Positions 1 to 10,147 of a stretch of DNA of 64,000 nucleotides are shown piece after piece. The position numbers were made by a program, and so were the translations under genes. Position 1 is the stretch's first letter. Every line of letters begins with the position of its first letter. Source of the stretch: Sulfitobacter sp. F26204. Lineage in GTDB: Bacteria; Pseudomonadota; Alphaproteobacteria; Rhodobacterales; Rhodobacteraceae. The notes beneath the pieces were generated by a model that worked only from the letters and a program-made list of their open reading frames with translations, ran no database searches and was not told the DNA's origin. Where the stretch lies: NCBI RefSeq assembly GCF_026410305.1, contig NZ_JAPMLQ010000002.1:682001-746000 (forward strand), in the 5' to 3' direction.

Positions 1-163
1 AATTGGTAAAGTGTTTCAAGTTGCTGGGTAATTTGCCAAAGGACGGCGCAACTGTTTCCGCCAAGGCACCAATTGACGCGGATTGGTGATGGAAAGTCAT
101 AGCATTGGCTTCGCCATTGGGTATTGTTTCAATAGTTGATGCAATTACAGGAGCTTTGTTGCC

Positions 164-1939
164 ATGCTCGCCTACCTTCTTCTTCCATTGCTTGGAATTG
201 GCCTTCTTGCGACCCTTTTCGACAATGATGATGATTCCGTTGTCGAACCACCGGTTGACCCGGAAAATGAAATCAACGGCACTGACGGCCCAGACAAGCT
301 GACGGGGACCGGTGCCAATGACCTGATGCTCGGGCATGGCGGTGATGATGAATTGCGCGGTTACGGCGGTGACGACACCTTGATCGGCGGCAGCGGCGAT
401 GACCTTGAAGTTGGTGGCGACGGTGACGATTCGATGCAGGGGAACAATGGAGAGGATACCCTATGGGGCCGCGACGGCGATGACCGGATGAACGGCGGCA
501 ACGGCGCGGATACCCTGCGTGGTGACAATGGGGACGACATCATGCGTGGCGGTGGCGGCGACGATGTCTTGCTGGGCGGACCGGGCGATGATGCGCTGCT
601 GGGGAACCAGGGCGATGATGTACTTCAGGCCGGTAACGGCGCGGATTCTCTCTTTGGGGGCAATGGTGCGGATACGCTTACCGGCTACAACCTGCCTGTC
701 GGCGAGGGGATGCTGGCGGGCGTGGACGATCTGCTGGTGGACCAGCTTGACGGTGGGAGCGGCGATGACGTCATTACCGGAAACAAGGGTGATCTGGTGA
801 CAGGTGGCACCGGCGCAGATCTGATCCGCACCATCGGGTTCGATCAGGAAGACGGGGGCGGAGTAACCGTCACGGACTTTGACCCGGATGAGGATATGCT
901 GTTGATGGCGTCGAGCACGGGACCGGACCTGTCGTTGGAGGCCGACGATGACCGCATCGATATCGTTCAGGATGGTACCAGCACGAATATCTTATTTGAA
1001 GATACATTGATCGCCGTGTTGCAGAATACAAATGCGGCCGCATTGGCGGCGGATACCTCCTGGTTCGCGAATTTTGCGTCTGAACCCGTGAACCAGATCG
1101 ACGGGACCAGCGGAAATGACCGTATTTCAGGCACTGGCGGCCCTGATAACATTGACGCAGGGCCGGGCGACGACGAAGTTCGCGCCTTCGGCAATGATGA
1201 TACGGTCTCAGGTGGAACCGGCGATGACTTCCTTGTCGGTGGCGAGGGCGTGGATGCACTGCGCGGCGAGGATGGCAATGACACGCTTTGGGGTCTGGTC
1301 GGCGATGATGTGATTGATGGCGGCGACGGCAACGACATCGTGCGCGGCGATCCCGGTAATGATCTGATCAATGGAGGACACGGTACCGACGCGCTGGTTG
1401 GCGGTGACGGGAATGATACGATCAACGGAGGGAATGACAACGATGTCATCGTTACCGGTAATGGCGCCGATGTTGCCAACGGCGATGATGGCAGTGACCG
1501 GATCACCGGGTTTCAGGAAGGTGCCTCTGGCGCGGCCGGGGTCGGACTGGATGACGGCGCAGCCGATACGTTGAACGGTGGCAATGGCAACGATACCATC
1601 ACGGCCAATGACGGCGACGTCGTCACCGGCGGCAATGGAAATGATGTGGTGCGTGCCCTGGGGCTGGGACAATCCGAACAGGATGCTGTCGTCGTCACAG
1701 ACTTTGACCCTGCTCAGGATGTGCTGGTGCTGGTCGGCCCGGATGGCGAGGACGCTGCGATCAGCGATGGCGAGAACCTGCTGGTGCGTGCAACTGCCGA
1801 TGGTCAGAGTACCGAGGTGGTTTACCGCGGTCAGGTTATGGCGCTCTTGCAGGGCACCGAGGCAACCGGTCTGAGCCTGACGCAGCCCTGGTTCGGCACC
1901 CCCTTCGCCTTGCCAACGACACCGGCTGCGGTTGCCTGA
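164..1939 (+). CDS. RTX-type calcium-binding protein with two tandem modules
   Basis: A 591-residue acidic protein. Residues 2-19 are a hydrophobic segment (membrane anchor or uncleaved signal), followed at once by an Asp run. Many GGxGxDxLxG nonapeptides follow, the motif that binds Ca2+ in parallel beta-rolls of exported RTX proteins. Residues about 35-306 and 310-591 are clearly related modules: each opens with a block of RTX repeats, has a TDFDP motif (D238 and D513) and ends in a short non-repeat domain closing with a Trp-Phe pair. An AGGAG Shine-Dalgarno at 149-153 supports this ATG. RTX proteins are usually secreted by type I systems; no such transporter is in the window, and the N-terminal hydrophobic segment leaves Sec targeting open. 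Cargo function unknown; an adhesin-like or surface role is only inference. Confidence 0.88.
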   Translation: MLAYLLLPLLGIGLLATLFDNDDDSVVEPPVDPENEINGTDGPDKLTGTGANDLMLGHGGDDELRGYGGDDTLIGGSGDDLEVGGDGDDSMQGNNGEDTLWGRDGDDRMNGGNGADTLRGDNGDDIMRGGGGDDVLLGGPGDDALLGNQGDDVLQAGNGADSLFGGNGADTLTGYNLPVGEGMLAGVDDLLVDQLDGGSGDDVITGNKGDLVTGGTGADLIRTIGFDQEDGGGVTVTDFDPDEDMLLMASSTGPDLSLEADDDRIDIVQDGTSTNILFEDTLIAVLQNTNAAALAADTSWFANFASEPVNQIDGTSGNDRISGTGGPDNIDAGPGDDEVRAFGNDDTVSGGTGDDFLVGGEGVDALRGEDGNDTLWGLVGDDVIDGGDGNDIVRGDPGNDLINGGHGTDALVGGDGNDTINGGNDNDVIVTGNGADVANGDDGSDRITGFQEGASGAAGVGLDDGAADTLNGGNGNDTITANDGDVVTGGNGNDVVRALGLGQSEQDAVVVTDFDPAQDVLVLVGPDGEDAAISDGENLLVRATADGQSTEVVYRGQVMALLQGTEATGLSLTQPWFGTPFALPTTPAAVA

Positions 1940-1962
1940 GGGGGACAGGCCTGTAGCATCGC

Positions 1963-1981
1963 CAAGGCAGGCGTTGCCTTG
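1963..1981. terminator. Weak hairpin between convergent genes
   Basis: A 7-bp perfect inverted repeat (CAAGGCA, 5-nt loop, TGCCTTG) lies between the convergent RTX and DUF427 genes. It has no T-run, so an intrinsic terminator role is tentative. Confidence 0.3.
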
Positions 1982-2011
1982 CCTCAACGGGCGTCGCAAT
2001 CCTTGCGGCGC

Positions 2012-2359
2012 TCAAATCTGTTCGATGGTGATTTCATCCATGCGGTGAAAGGCCAGATAACCCTTGATTTCGGCCACATCAGGCTTCGGGTTTTCATAGG
2101 ACCAGACCGAATTTTCCAAGGTCCGGCTTTTGGTCACCACGGAATAATAGGTGGCATCGCCCTTGTGCGGACAATGGCTGGTGCTGTCGCTGGCATCAAG
2201 GAAAGCCACGGCAATGTCTTCGCGCGGGAAATAGATGACCGGAGGATAACCGCCCTCGTGCAGCTCAAGCGCATTCCGGCTTTCGCCCAGAACAGCTCCG
2301 CCAGCGCGCACCGTCCAGGATCCCGGTGCCTTGGTAATCTTGATGTGACTTGTTGCCAT
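2012..2359 (-). CDS. DUF427 family protein
   Basis: A 115-residue cytoplasmic protein starting MATSHIKIT. It has the DUF427 (NTP_transf_9) hallmarks: an N-terminal W-x-V-R strand, a central PPVIYFPREDI segment and the SHCPHKGDATYYS motif near residue 60. The family's biochemical role is not established. The ATG at 2359 is chosen because AAGGGA precedes it and upstream in-frame residues look non-coding. It lies 31 bp after the aminopeptidase on the same strand and may be cotranscribed with it. Confidence 0.85.
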   Translation of the reverse strand: MATSHIKITKAPGSWTVRAGGAVLGESRNALELHEGGYPPVIYFPREDIAVAFLDASDSTSHCPHKGDATYYSVVTKSRTLENSVWSYENPKPDVAEIKGYLAFHRMDEITIEQI

Positions 2360-2390
2360 CTGCTTTTCCCTTAAGTGCCTGTTCTGCGCA

Positions 2391-4181
2391 TTAGATTGGC
2401 GCGGTTGCGGCATCCAACCACAATTTTGTCTCTGGCGATACCCGTGGACCGATCTTTTCAGCGACCTCGGCATGATAGCTGTTGAGCCAGGCCAGTGCCG
2501 CAGGATCCAGCAATTCGGCAACAATCAGCCGCTTGTCGATGGGAACAAAACTCAGGGTCTCCCAGACAAACATCTTGCGGTGGGCATCGCCCTCGGACAG
2601 GGCGGGGGCAGGACGGACGACAAGCAGGTTTTCAAGGCGGATGCCAAAGGCGCCTTCACGATAATAGCCCGGTTCATTGCTCAGGATCATGCCCGCCTGC
2701 AGGGGGACCAGGCTGACGCGGCTCAGGCGCTGGGGGCCTTCATGCACGCTGAGATAGGCACCGACGCCATGGCCCAGCCCGTGATCAAAATCCTGTCCCG
2801 CCTGCCAAAGCGGCACGCGCCCCACGGCTTCGATATGGGCCCCTGCCAACCCCTCTGGCCAACGCAGGCGGCTCATCGCGATCATACCGGCAAGCACACG
2901 GGTAAAGGCGGCGCAGGCCTCTTTCGGCGGGCGGCCTATGGCGATCGTCCGGGTGATGTCAGTGGTCCCGTCTAGGTATTGACCGCCGGAATCCAGCACG
3001 ATCAGATCTCCCTCCTGCAGGTGGCTGTCGGTTTCCTCGGTCACACGGTAATGAATGATGGCCCCGTTTGCTCCCGTACCCGCGATGGTCTCAAAGCTGA
3101 TGTCGCGCAGGGCGTTGTCCTTGCGTCTTTCGGCTTCGAGGTGCGTCACAAGCTGTGTTTCGGTGATGCTGCCCGGAGACTGCATATCCAGCCAGGCCAA
3201 TGTCTCGCACAAAGCGGCGCCATCGCGCAAATGCGCCTGTGCCGTGCCCTTGATTTCGGCATCGTTCTTGCAGGCTTTGGGCAGGGCGCAGGGGTCATCC
3301 CCCCATACGGCCTTGTCACCCAGTGTTTCCGCGACGATCATCGGTGCCGATTGCCTGTCCAGCCTGACAGGCGCTTGCAGGGCTGTGATGGCCTCCAGAA
3401 AGGTTTCAGGCGGATGGCAACGCACCTGCGGACCAAGATGATCCGCCAGCCCCTCCACTTTGGCCGCAGCCATGAACAGATCTACCGTCGCATCCCTGTG
3501 CAGCACGGCAAAGCCATGGGCGACGGGATTGCGCGGAATGTCTGCACCTCTGATATTGAGCAACCAGTTGTGACTGTCCGGCAAGGTGATGACTGCCGCG
3601 GATTGCCCCGACTCTGCCAGGTCCTGGGCCAGTCTTTCGCGTTTTACAGCATGGCTCTCGCCGGCAAATTCGACCGGATGGGCTTTGGCGACCTGCATCG
3701 GTGGCGGCGGTTGATCTTTCCAGATCCGGTCTACAAGATTTGTGCCGGGCTGCAAAAACACACCGCTGCCCTTCAGGGCATCGCGGGCCTGCGTGATCTG
3801 ATTGGGGGTATGAAGCCAGGGATCAAAGCCGATTGTGCCTCCGTCGGGCAATTGTTCCTTCAGCCAATCGGCCAGGGACACTTCGGGCCATGGTACTGGC
3901 GTATAGACTGGTGCTACCTGTGCCTTGACCTGCGTACGATAGCGCCCGTCAATGAACACGCCTGCCACAGCCTGCAGAACACAGCAAAAACCCGCTGATC
4001 CGGTAAAACCGGTCAGCCAGGTCAGGCGGTCGTCATGGGGTGCAACATATTCTCCCTGATGCGCATCGGCGCGTGGCACCAGAAATCCGTCCAGCCCTTC
4101 GGCATCCAGTTCATCGCGCAATGCCGACAGGCGGGGTGGCCCCTGTTCCGGCCTCGCGGTCACCTCGAAACTCTGGAACAT
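2391..4181 (-). CDS. Xaa-Pro aminopeptidase (M24B, PepP-like)
   Basis: A cytosolic metallopeptidase that removes an N-terminal residue preceding proline; about 596 residues, as in the long three-domain aminopeptidase P form. A creatinase-like N-terminal half precedes a pita-bread catalytic domain. Metal ligands are visible as LDSGGQ and GTTDITRT (D397, D408), the GLGHGVG His, NEPGYY and the later ENLLV Glu. An upstream in-frame ATG exists at 4196, but AAGGAGG lies just before the ATG at 4181, so that start is preferred. The gene follows cobT on the same strand with a 42-bp gap. Role: turnover of proline-containing peptides. Confidence 0.9.
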   Translation of the reverse strand: MFQSFEVTARPEQGPPRLSALRDELDAEGLDGFLVPRADAHQGEYVAPHDDRLTWLTGFTGSAGFCCVLQAVAGVFIDGRYRTQVKAQVAPVYTPVPWPEVSLADWLKEQLPDGGTIGFDPWLHTPNQITQARDALKGSGVFLQPGTNLVDRIWKDQPPPPMQVAKAHPVEFAGESHAVKRERLAQDLAESGQSAAVITLPDSHNWLLNIRGADIPRNPVAHGFAVLHRDATVDLFMAAAKVEGLADHLGPQVRCHPPETFLEAITALQAPVRLDRQSAPMIVAETLGDKAVWGDDPCALPKACKNDAEIKGTAQAHLRDGAALCETLAWLDMQSPGSITETQLVTHLEAERRKDNALRDISFETIAGTGANGAIIHYRVTEETDSHLQEGDLIVLDSGGQYLDGTTDITRTIAIGRPPKEACAAFTRVLAGMIAMSRLRWPEGLAGAHIEAVGRVPLWQAGQDFDHGLGHGVGAYLSVHEGPQRLSRVSLVPLQAGMILSNEPGYYREGAFGIRLENLLVVRPAPALSEGDAHRKMFVWETLSFVPIDKRLIVAELLDPAALAWLNSYHAEVAEKIGPRVSPETKLWLDAATAPI

Positions 4182-4223
4182 CCGCCCCTCCTTCATCTTG
4201 CCTTTAAACTCATTTTCGACCGA

Positions 4224-6101
4224 TCAACCTGCGCGGCGCATGCCCATGACACGCGCCCGTGCCCGTGGATCGCTGTCAAACAGCGCCGCCAGTTGTTCGG
4301 TCATTGCCCCTGCCAGTTGATCCACATCGGTAATCGTTACCGCACGGTCATAATAACGGGTCACATCATGGCCGATGCCGATTGCCAGCAATTCAACCGC
4401 TTTGCGTTTCTCGACCATGGCGATCACGTCGCGCAGGTGTTTTTCCAGATAATTCGCCGGATTCACCGACAGGGTGGAATCGTCCACCGGTGCGCCATCA
4501 GAAATCACCATCAGGATCTTGCGGGCCTCATGACGCGCGGTCATCCGGCGATGTGCCCATTCCAGGGCCTCGCCGTCGATGTTTTCTTTCAACAATCCTT
4601 CTTTCATCATCAAGCCCAGATTGTCGCGGGTCCGTCGCCAGGGCGCATCGGCACTTTTATAGATAATGTGGCGCAGATCGTTCAATCGGCCCGGTTGCAC
4701 GGGACGGCCATCGTTCAGCCATGCCTCGCGGGCCTGGCCGCCTTTCCACGCACGGGTGGTAAAGCCGAGGATCTCGACCTTGACGTTGCAGCGTTCCAGG
4801 GTGCGGGCCAGAACATCGGCGCAGATCGCCGCAATCGAAATCGGACGGCCCCGCATCGAGCCGGAGTTATCCAGCAAGAGCGTCACACAGGTATCGCGGA
4901 ATTCAGTGTCTTTTTCCTGTTTGAAGGACAGGGGCGTGGTCGGATTCGCCACCACACGCGCAAGGCGTCCGGCGTCCAGCGTGCCTTCTTCCAGATCGAA
5001 TTCCCAGGAGCGATTCTGCTGGGCCTGCAGTCGGCGTTGCAACTTGTTGGCAAGGCGGCTGACCGCCCCTTTCAAGGGCTCCAACTGCTGATCCAGGTAG
5101 GCGCGCAGACGCTCCAGTTCAATCGGATCGGCCAGATCTTCGGCTCCGATCACCTCGTCATGACTATCCAGATAGACCAGATAATTCGGGTCCGCGTCGG
5201 AAACCGGTTGCGGGGCGGGGGGCTCCATCGGAGCGTCGCCCTCGGGCATCTCTGCTTCTTCGCCCAGTTCCTGATCGGCCATGTCGTCCATGGAAACCTG
5301 GGCTTCGGAAGAATCCTGCTGGTCTTCCTGTGACTGCTCGGCGCTGCCCTCGGCATCATTCTCGTCCTGATCATCCTGACCGGTGCTGTCGGGGTCCTGT
5401 TCCTCTTCGGCACCTTCTTCGGCTTCATCCTCCTGATCCTGGTCAAGCATGTCAGGATCGTCACCCAGTTGGTCACCATACCCGAGATCACTGATCATCT
5501 GGCGTGCAAGTTTGGCAAAGGCCGATTGGTCCTCAAGGATGTCGTTCAGATGATCAAGCGTGCCGCTGGCCTGTTCCTCGATAAACCCGCGCCAGAGTTC
5601 CATGGCGGTATCAGCCCCGGCGGGCAGGTCGCGTCCCGTTGCCAGATGGCGCACCAGATAGCCGGCGGCAGTTGCCAGCGGCACCTCGCTGGCCTGCTTG
5701 GCCTGATCATAGCCCTTGCGCAGGGCTTCGTGTTTGATTTTCACGTCAATGTTGGTCGCCGTGCCCGGCATGTCGCGGGCTCCCATGGCCTCACATCTTG
5801 CGGTTTCCATCGCTTCATAGAGATCACGCGCCATCTCTCCCTGCGGGGCGTAGCGGGCATGGGTCTGGCCGTTGTGGTACCGCCGGTTCAAGGCAAGGGC
5901 GTCGGCAGTGCCACGGGCCAACAGAACCTCTTCGCGGGTCATGCGGCGGGATACCTGCGGCAGGCGCATGGTCTCGCCGGACAGGCCCGAAGGGTCGACG
6001 GAATAGGTGACATTCAGATCGGAATCATTTGCCATGACCTTTGACGCTTCGGCCAGGGCTTTCTTGAAGGCATCTGCGGGATTGTCGGTCGATTTGCTCA
6101 T
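4224..6101 (-). CDS. cobT: Cobaltochelatase subunit CobT
   Basis: Large subunit of the AAA+ part of aerobic cobaltochelatase, which with CobS and CobN inserts Co2+ into hydrogenobyrinate a,c-diamide in cobalamin synthesis. Its 625 residues are typical. The N-terminal half is followed by a very acidic Asp/Glu/Gln linker (about 205-300), then a C-terminal von Willebrand A domain whose MIDAS motif DNSGSMRG begins at D411. The start [12 protein letters not shown] matches the family. cobS lies 540 bp upstream on the same strand, separated by a small opposite-strand gene, so the two subunits probably have separate promoters here. cobN is not in the window. Confidence 0.95.
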   Translation of the reverse strand: MSKSTDNPADAFKKALAEASKVMANDSDLNVTYSVDPSGLSGETMRLPQVSRRMTREEVLLARGTADALALNRRYHNGQTHARYAPQGEMARDLYEAMETARCEAMGARDMPGTATNIDVKIKHEALRKGYDQAKQASEVPLATAAGYLVRHLATGRDLPAGADTAMELWRGFIEEQASGTLDHLNDILEDQSAFAKLARQMISDLGYGDQLGDDPDMLDQDQEDEAEEGAEEEQDPDSTGQDDQDENDAEGSAEQSQEDQQDSSEAQVSMDDMADQELGEEAEMPEGDAPMEPPAPQPVSDADPNYLVYLDSHDEVIGAEDLADPIELERLRAYLDQQLEPLKGAVSRLANKLQRRLQAQQNRSWEFDLEEGTLDAGRLARVVANPTTPLSFKQEKDTEFRDTCVTLLLDNSGSMRGRPISIAAICADVLARTLERCNVKVEILGFTTRAWKGGQAREAWLNDGRPVQPGRLNDLRHIIYKSADAPWRRTRDNLGLMMKEGLLKENIDGEALEWAHRRMTARHEARKILMVISDGAPVDDSTLSVNPANYLEKHLRDVIAMVEKRKAVELLAIGIGHDVTRYYDRAVTITDVDQLAGAMTEQLAALFDSDPRARARVMGMRRAG

Positions 6102-6289
6102 GCGGATGTCCTTCGCCTAATTCAGATATGGTTTCGCAGGTTTTGACGGAGGGGTCAAAGGGGGGCTTTGGGGATTACTCCAAGAAATATGGAACCCGGC
6201 TCAGGCGGGGGGTGTTTATGATATGAACGCCCCAGCGGCCGACGCGACATGGCCGCATCCATTCGGGGGGCAATAAAGAAGGAAACGAA

Positions 6290-6556
6290 ATGACCAAGCT
6301 CAAAAACGCCGCCACCCTTTTTACGATTGCGATGTTGTCGACGGCACCTGTGGCCGCTTTCGCAACGCAAACAGGCTCGCCACAACAATCGGTGGATGCC
6401 GACCCTGATGAGGATGTTTCCAAGAAAAAAGTCGAAGGTGACTCTCTGGAAGACACGGCCAAGGCTGACCAGGGCGCGAAAGCCTATGAGGATGCGGATA
6501 TCGTGGATGACGCAGAGGGGTCACTTGTCGAGGATGACGCCAAAACCGACAGCTAA
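6290..6556 (+). CDS. Small exported acidic protein, unknown
   Basis: An 88-residue protein with a clear Sec signal peptide (MTKLKN, hydrophobic core, cleavage likely after AAFA near residue 25). The mature part of about 60 residues is almost wholly Asp, Glu, Lys, Ala and Ser, without cysteines or recognisable domains, so it is probably disordered and periplasmic. AGGAAACGAA precedes the ATG, and a strong terminator follows at 6578. It sits alone on the plus strand between cobS and cobT. I do not recognise the family; acidic metal- or cation-binding is possible but unproven. Confidence 0.7.
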   Translation: MTKLKNAATLFTIAMLSTAPVAAFATQTGSPQQSVDADPDEDVSKKKVEGDSLEDTAKADQGAKAYEDADIVDDAEGSLVEDDAKTDS

Positions 6557-6577
6557 CCTTTCCCCGAAAGGTAAAAC

Positions 6578-6612
6578 AACAGCCCCGCAGGCAATGCCTG
6601 CGGGGCTGTTTT
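6578..6612. terminator. Strong bidirectional intrinsic terminator
   Basis: Near-perfect inverted repeat (AACAGCCCCGCAGGCA / TGCCTGCGGGGCTGTT) followed by TTTT on the plus strand and preceded by AAAA, so it can stop both the small acidic gene and cobS, which converge here. Confidence 0.9.
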
Positions 6613-6641
6613 CATGGGGTTTGATGCCTGCCGGTGGCCGA

Positions 6642-7628
6642 TTAGCCCAGGCTGACGTTTGCGGCGCTTTCGGGCAGTTCCTCATCAAACAGACGCTGAT
6701 AGAATTCAGCCACGGTCTGGCGCTCCAGTTCATCACATTTGTTCAGGAACGAGAGCCGGAAGGCATAACCGACGTTGTGGAAAATCTGTGCATTCTGCGC
6801 CCAAGCGATCACGGTTCGGGGTGACATGACGGTGGATAACTCGCCGCTCATGAAAGCCGTGCGCGTCAGATCGGCCACTGTCACCATCTGCTTGACGATC
6901 TTGCGTCCCTCAGCCGTGTTGTAATGGGGGTTTTTGGAAAGGACGATGGCCGTTTCTGCATCGATTGATAGATAGTTGAGCGTAGCGACCAGCGACCAGC
7001 GGTCCATTTGGCCCTGGTTGATCTGCTGGGTACCGTGGTAAAGACCTGTTGTATCGCCTAGTCCCACGGTGTTGGCCGTGGCGAAAAGGCGAAAATAGGG
7101 GTGGGGTTCGATTACCTGGTTCTGATCCAGCAGTGTCAGTTTTCCATCTACTTCCAGCACGCGCTGGATCACGAACATCACATCGGCGCGCCCGGCGTCA
7201 TATTCATCAAACACGATTGCCGTCGGGTTACGCAAAGCCCAGGGCAGGATTCCTTCTTGAAATTCAGTTACTTGCACGCCGTCTTTCAGCTTGATTGCAT
7301 CTTTGCCGATCAGGTCGATACGGGAAATATGTGAATCGAGGTTTACGCGGACACAGGGCCAGTTCAGCCGAGAGGCAACCTGTTCAATATGGGTGGATTT
7401 GCCGGTACCGTGGTAACCCTGGATCATCACGCGCCGATTGTGGCCAAAGCCTGCGAGGATCGCGAGTGTGGTATCGGGGTCAAACTTGTAGGTCTTGTCT
7501 TCCTCCGGCACACGATCGGTGCGATGGGCAAAACCTTTGATGGTCATGTCGGTGTCGATGCCAAAGACGTCACGGACGCTGATGTCTTCTGTTGGTTTCG
7601 TATCGATATCCAGCGTGCCGTCAGCCAT
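6642..7628 (-). CDS. cobS: Cobaltochelatase subunit CobS
   Basis: The AAA+ ATPase subunit that forms the motor ring with CobT and drives cobalt insertion by CobN. Its 328 residues match the family. The Walker A motif GYHGTGKST is near residue 70 and Walker B is [10 protein letters not shown] near 138. The N-terminal DVFGIDTDM segment is characteristic. It converges on the small acidic gene with a shared terminator. Cytoplasmic. Confidence 0.95.
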   Translation of the reverse strand: MADGTLDIDTKPTEDISVRDVFGIDTDMTIKGFAHRTDRVPEEDKTYKFDPDTTLAILAGFGHNRRVMIQGYHGTGKSTHIEQVASRLNWPCVRVNLDSHISRIDLIGKDAIKLKDGVQVTEFQEGILPWALRNPTAIVFDEYDAGRADVMFVIQRVLEVDGKLTLLDQNQVIEPHPYFRLFATANTVGLGDTTGLYHGTQQINQGQMDRWSLVATLNYLSIDAETAIVLSKNPHYNTAEGRKIVKQMVTVADLTRTAFMSGELSTVMSPRTVIAWAQNAQIFHNVGYAFRLSFLNKCDELERQTVAEFYQRLFDEELPESAANVSLG

Positions 7629-7757
7629 AGGGTCGTCCTCTCATTCATGCTCCACCAGGGAGGTCAAGTTCCGCCCAGTGGTGCTACAATTCGTGCCTAC
7701 CTGCAAGGGTTGGACGGTGGGTTTTTGCCTTGTACGGGCCAGTTATCAGCCCCGACG

Positions 7758-9410
7758 TCACGACATCGCGGCCTGGGCACAGCCGCAAGCCGCCTTGACT
7801 GGGCGGTCGCTGCGGGCTTCGGCCAGGTCGAGGCGCAGCTTGATATGAGCGGTTTCTGCGGTCTTGCCCTGCGCCACCAGACAGTCATATAGCCCACGCA
7901 ACGCCCAGATATTGTCGGGGTGCTGACAGGCGCGCGGCAGACCGGGGGAAAGGCCGAGATCCTGGCGGAACACCTCTTCGGCGTCGCGGTGATGGCCCTG
8001 TTCAAACAACAAGGCACCCAACGCATGACGTGTCGGTTGCATCCACCCCCAAGGTTCGTCGTAGGGAAGGGCGTCATCCAGCGCAACCGCATCGCGCAAC
8101 CGCTTGAAGGCATGGGCATAATCGCCCTTGCGATAGGCGAGTTCTCCGTCCAGCATCGCCGTTGCGAGGTCCAGCAGGTCGACGACACGCACATTGTGCA
8201 ACAGCCGACTGTCAGGAACACGGGCTTTGGCGCGGGCAAACACCTCATATTGCGTTTCGGCCTCGGATATGCGCCCCAAAGCGGACAGGGCCAGAGCCTT
8301 GGCATATTCGATCATCGCAACCTTGGTACACCGGGTTTCAATATCGTCCGGCAGGGTCAGCCTCAGAACCTCTTCCCACTTGCCAAAGCGGATCAGCACA
8401 TGGGGTTCCATGCTGAGATAGCTTTCCAGAAAATCCGCCATGGGAGGGGACTGGACCTTGAGCAGGGCCTCCGGGGTTGTGTCGTCCATCCCACGCACCG
8501 CCCGCATCGCTGGTTCAAATTGCCCAAGAAACAGCGCCCCATAGATGACAAAATGATAGTTGTGCTGACGGTAGCCGGTGTAAATATTGAACGCGCCTTC
8601 GGCCTCGTAATAGATCAGGTCTGCCTCTATCGCTTTTTCGTTCCAGCGCACCACGTTTTCATACTGCCCGCAGAGGACATCAATGTGGCTGGGCATATGT
8701 ACGAGGTGCCCTGCGTCCGGCACAAGAGTGCGCAACACATCGGCGGCTTTCAGGGCCAGTTCTGGATGCGGCGACATTTCCATGAGATGTACATAGAGAT
8801 GCAGAATGCCCGGATGGCTCATACCGCCAGGCAGGGCCATCTGGCGCTCTAACACCTGTCGGGCCTCAACTGTGGCTGCACCGGATGCGATCTTGCCCTC
8901 GGGCAGGTCCCACATCTTCCAGGGTGTGAGGTTCATCAAGGCGTCAACGAAACAGGTTGCAACCTCGGGATCATCAGGAAACCTGCCATGAACCGCCCGC
9001 ATCGCATCGGCAAAATCACGATCCCAGGGGGCCATGTCATCAACGGGTTTGCGTTGTGGATAACGGTGGATCAACGTGTTGATAAGCGCTTTTTCGACGG
9101 GGGTCACATGGGCGATATGCACCAGTGCTTTGCGGGTGGCTGTATAGGCCTCGTTCAAGGCCTCCTCCAGGCCTTTGGAATCGTAGAGCACCCACGGCAT
9201 ATTATAGTTGGGTCCCGCCGCATAGGCGTGCCCCCAATAGGCCATGGCGCAGGTCGGATCAGCGCCATAGGCGCGTTGGAAACAGGCAATCGCCTCTTTG
9301 TGGTTAAAGCCGTAGATCCAGTTCAGCCCACGGTCGAACCACATCTGAGCCTCAAGGTTATCCGTGGTTACCTTGCGCGAAAATCGCCCTAAATCATAGG
9401 GATAGTCCAT
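7758..9410 (-). CDS. TPR-repeat protein, unknown function
   Basis: A 550-residue protein whose start (FDRGLNWIYGFNHKEAIACF, then AYWGHAYAAGPN) is typical of a conserved bacterial TPR family that is poorly characterised. TPR-like helix pairs are visible at the N-terminus and again at about 380-500 (LALSALGRISEAETQY, YRKGDYAHAFKRL, LFEQGHHRDAEEVF). No signal peptide or membrane segment is seen. It is probably a scaffold or interaction protein in the cytoplasm. It lies 129 bp downstream-strand of cobS and 36 bp after the J-domain gene, on the same strand as both. Function not assigned. Confidence 0.8.
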   Translation of the reverse strand: MDYPYDLGRFSRKVTTDNLEAQMWFDRGLNWIYGFNHKEAIACFQRAYGADPTCAMAYWGHAYAAGPNYNMPWVLYDSKGLEEALNEAYTATRKALVHIAHVTPVEKALINTLIHRYPQRKPVDDMAPWDRDFADAMRAVHGRFPDDPEVATCFVDALMNLTPWKMWDLPEGKIASGAATVEARQVLERQMALPGGMSHPGILHLYVHLMEMSPHPELALKAADVLRTLVPDAGHLVHMPSHIDVLCGQYENVVRWNEKAIEADLIYYEAEGAFNIYTGYRQHNYHFVIYGALFLGQFEPAMRAVRGMDDTTPEALLKVQSPPMADFLESYLSMEPHVLIRFGKWEEVLRLTLPDDIETRCTKVAMIEYAKALALSALGRISEAETQYEVFARAKARVPDSRLLHNVRVVDLLDLATAMLDGELAYRKGDYAHAFKRLRDAVALDDALPYDEPWGWMQPTRHALGALLFEQGHHRDAEEVFRQDLGLSPGLPRACQHPDNIWALRGLYDCLVAQGKTAETAHIKLRLDLAEARSDRPVKAACGCAQAAMS

Positions 9411-9446
9411 ATTGACCTCCTTGAGGGCTGCGCAGGTGAGGGCCTG

Positions 9447-10073
9447 TCAATCCTTGAAACTGCGGCTGCCCTTGATCTGGTCCCATGCCCACATGACCTG
9501 TTGTAACTGGTCTTCCTGTGACCGGTCGCCGCCATTCATGTCGGGATGCAGCACTTTGATCAGCATCTTGTAGGCTTTGCGGATCTCCGGTTTGGTCATG
9601 TTGTCCTTGACCTCCAGAATTTCGACCGCACGGCGTTCTGTCGGCGGCAGGCGTCGGCCCGATTGCGCACCTCTGCCGGGGTTTTGTGTGGCGTTCTTTC
9701 CCAGAACCTGATGCGGATCCTCGATGCCCAACCGCGCCCATGCGCGGGCTTCGGGGTCTCCCATCGGCTTGGTCTTGCGCTCCCATACCTTGTCTTCGGA
9801 TTGCTGCGCGTTCATTTCGGCCTCGGTGGTGCCGTCAAAGAAGTTCCACTTGAGGTTATATTCCCGCACGTGTTGCTGACAGAACCAGAAATAATCGTCC
9901 AGTACATCGGGTGCCTTGGGTGCGCGGAACTTGCCTGCTTCGTCGCAATCAGCATGATCACAGACGCGTGTAGATGTCTCGGATGCACCGGACATGCCGC
10001 GACGGCCACGGGGGTTCTTTTTTTTCGAGGTCGACACGGACATGTCGAAACCGAAGGGATCAGATTTGCTCAT
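9447..10073 (-). CDS. J-domain (DnaJ-like) protein
   Basis: A 208-residue protein with a C-terminal J domain (about 145-203) containing the HPD tripeptide in LHPDMNGG, the element that stimulates DnaK ATPase. The N-terminal part has CDHADCDEAG and FCQQH, a small Cys/His set that could bind zinc. It is therefore a type-C DnaJ co-chaperone without the Gly/Phe and canonical zinc regions. bolA is divergent, with 74 bp between the starts. The TPR gene follows closely on the same strand. Confidence 0.85.
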   Translation of the reverse strand: MSKSDPFGFDMSVSTSKKKNPRGRRGMSGASETSTRVCDHADCDEAGKFRAPKAPDVLDDYFWFCQQHVREYNLKWNFFDGTTEAEMNAQQSEDKVWERKTKPMGDPEARAWARLGIEDPHQVLGKNATQNPGRGAQSGRRLPPTERRAVEILEVKDNMTKPEIRKAYKMLIKVLHPDMNGGDRSQEDQLQQVMWAWDQIKGSRSFKD

Positions 10074-10147
10074 GGGATAGACCTTTCCGACTCAAGGCGA
10101 CGAGTTTAGACCTTGTGGACAGAGATAGAAGGGGGCGGGAGAAAAAA

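Noticed and set aside
1..163. Gene or promoter in the first 163 bases
   Set aside because: Only a short frame overlapping the RTX start; no recognised element besides the ribosome site at 149-153.
1208..1999. 263-codon minus-strand frame opposite the RTX gene
   Set aside because: Produced by the repetitive codon pattern of RTX repeats; no Shine-Dalgarno or family.
2979..3998. 339-codon plus-strand frame opposite the aminopeptidase
   Set aside because: Antisense shadow with no coherent motif.
4035..5333. 432-codon plus-strand frame opposite cobT
   Set aside because: Shadow of the codon pattern of cobT; no homology features.
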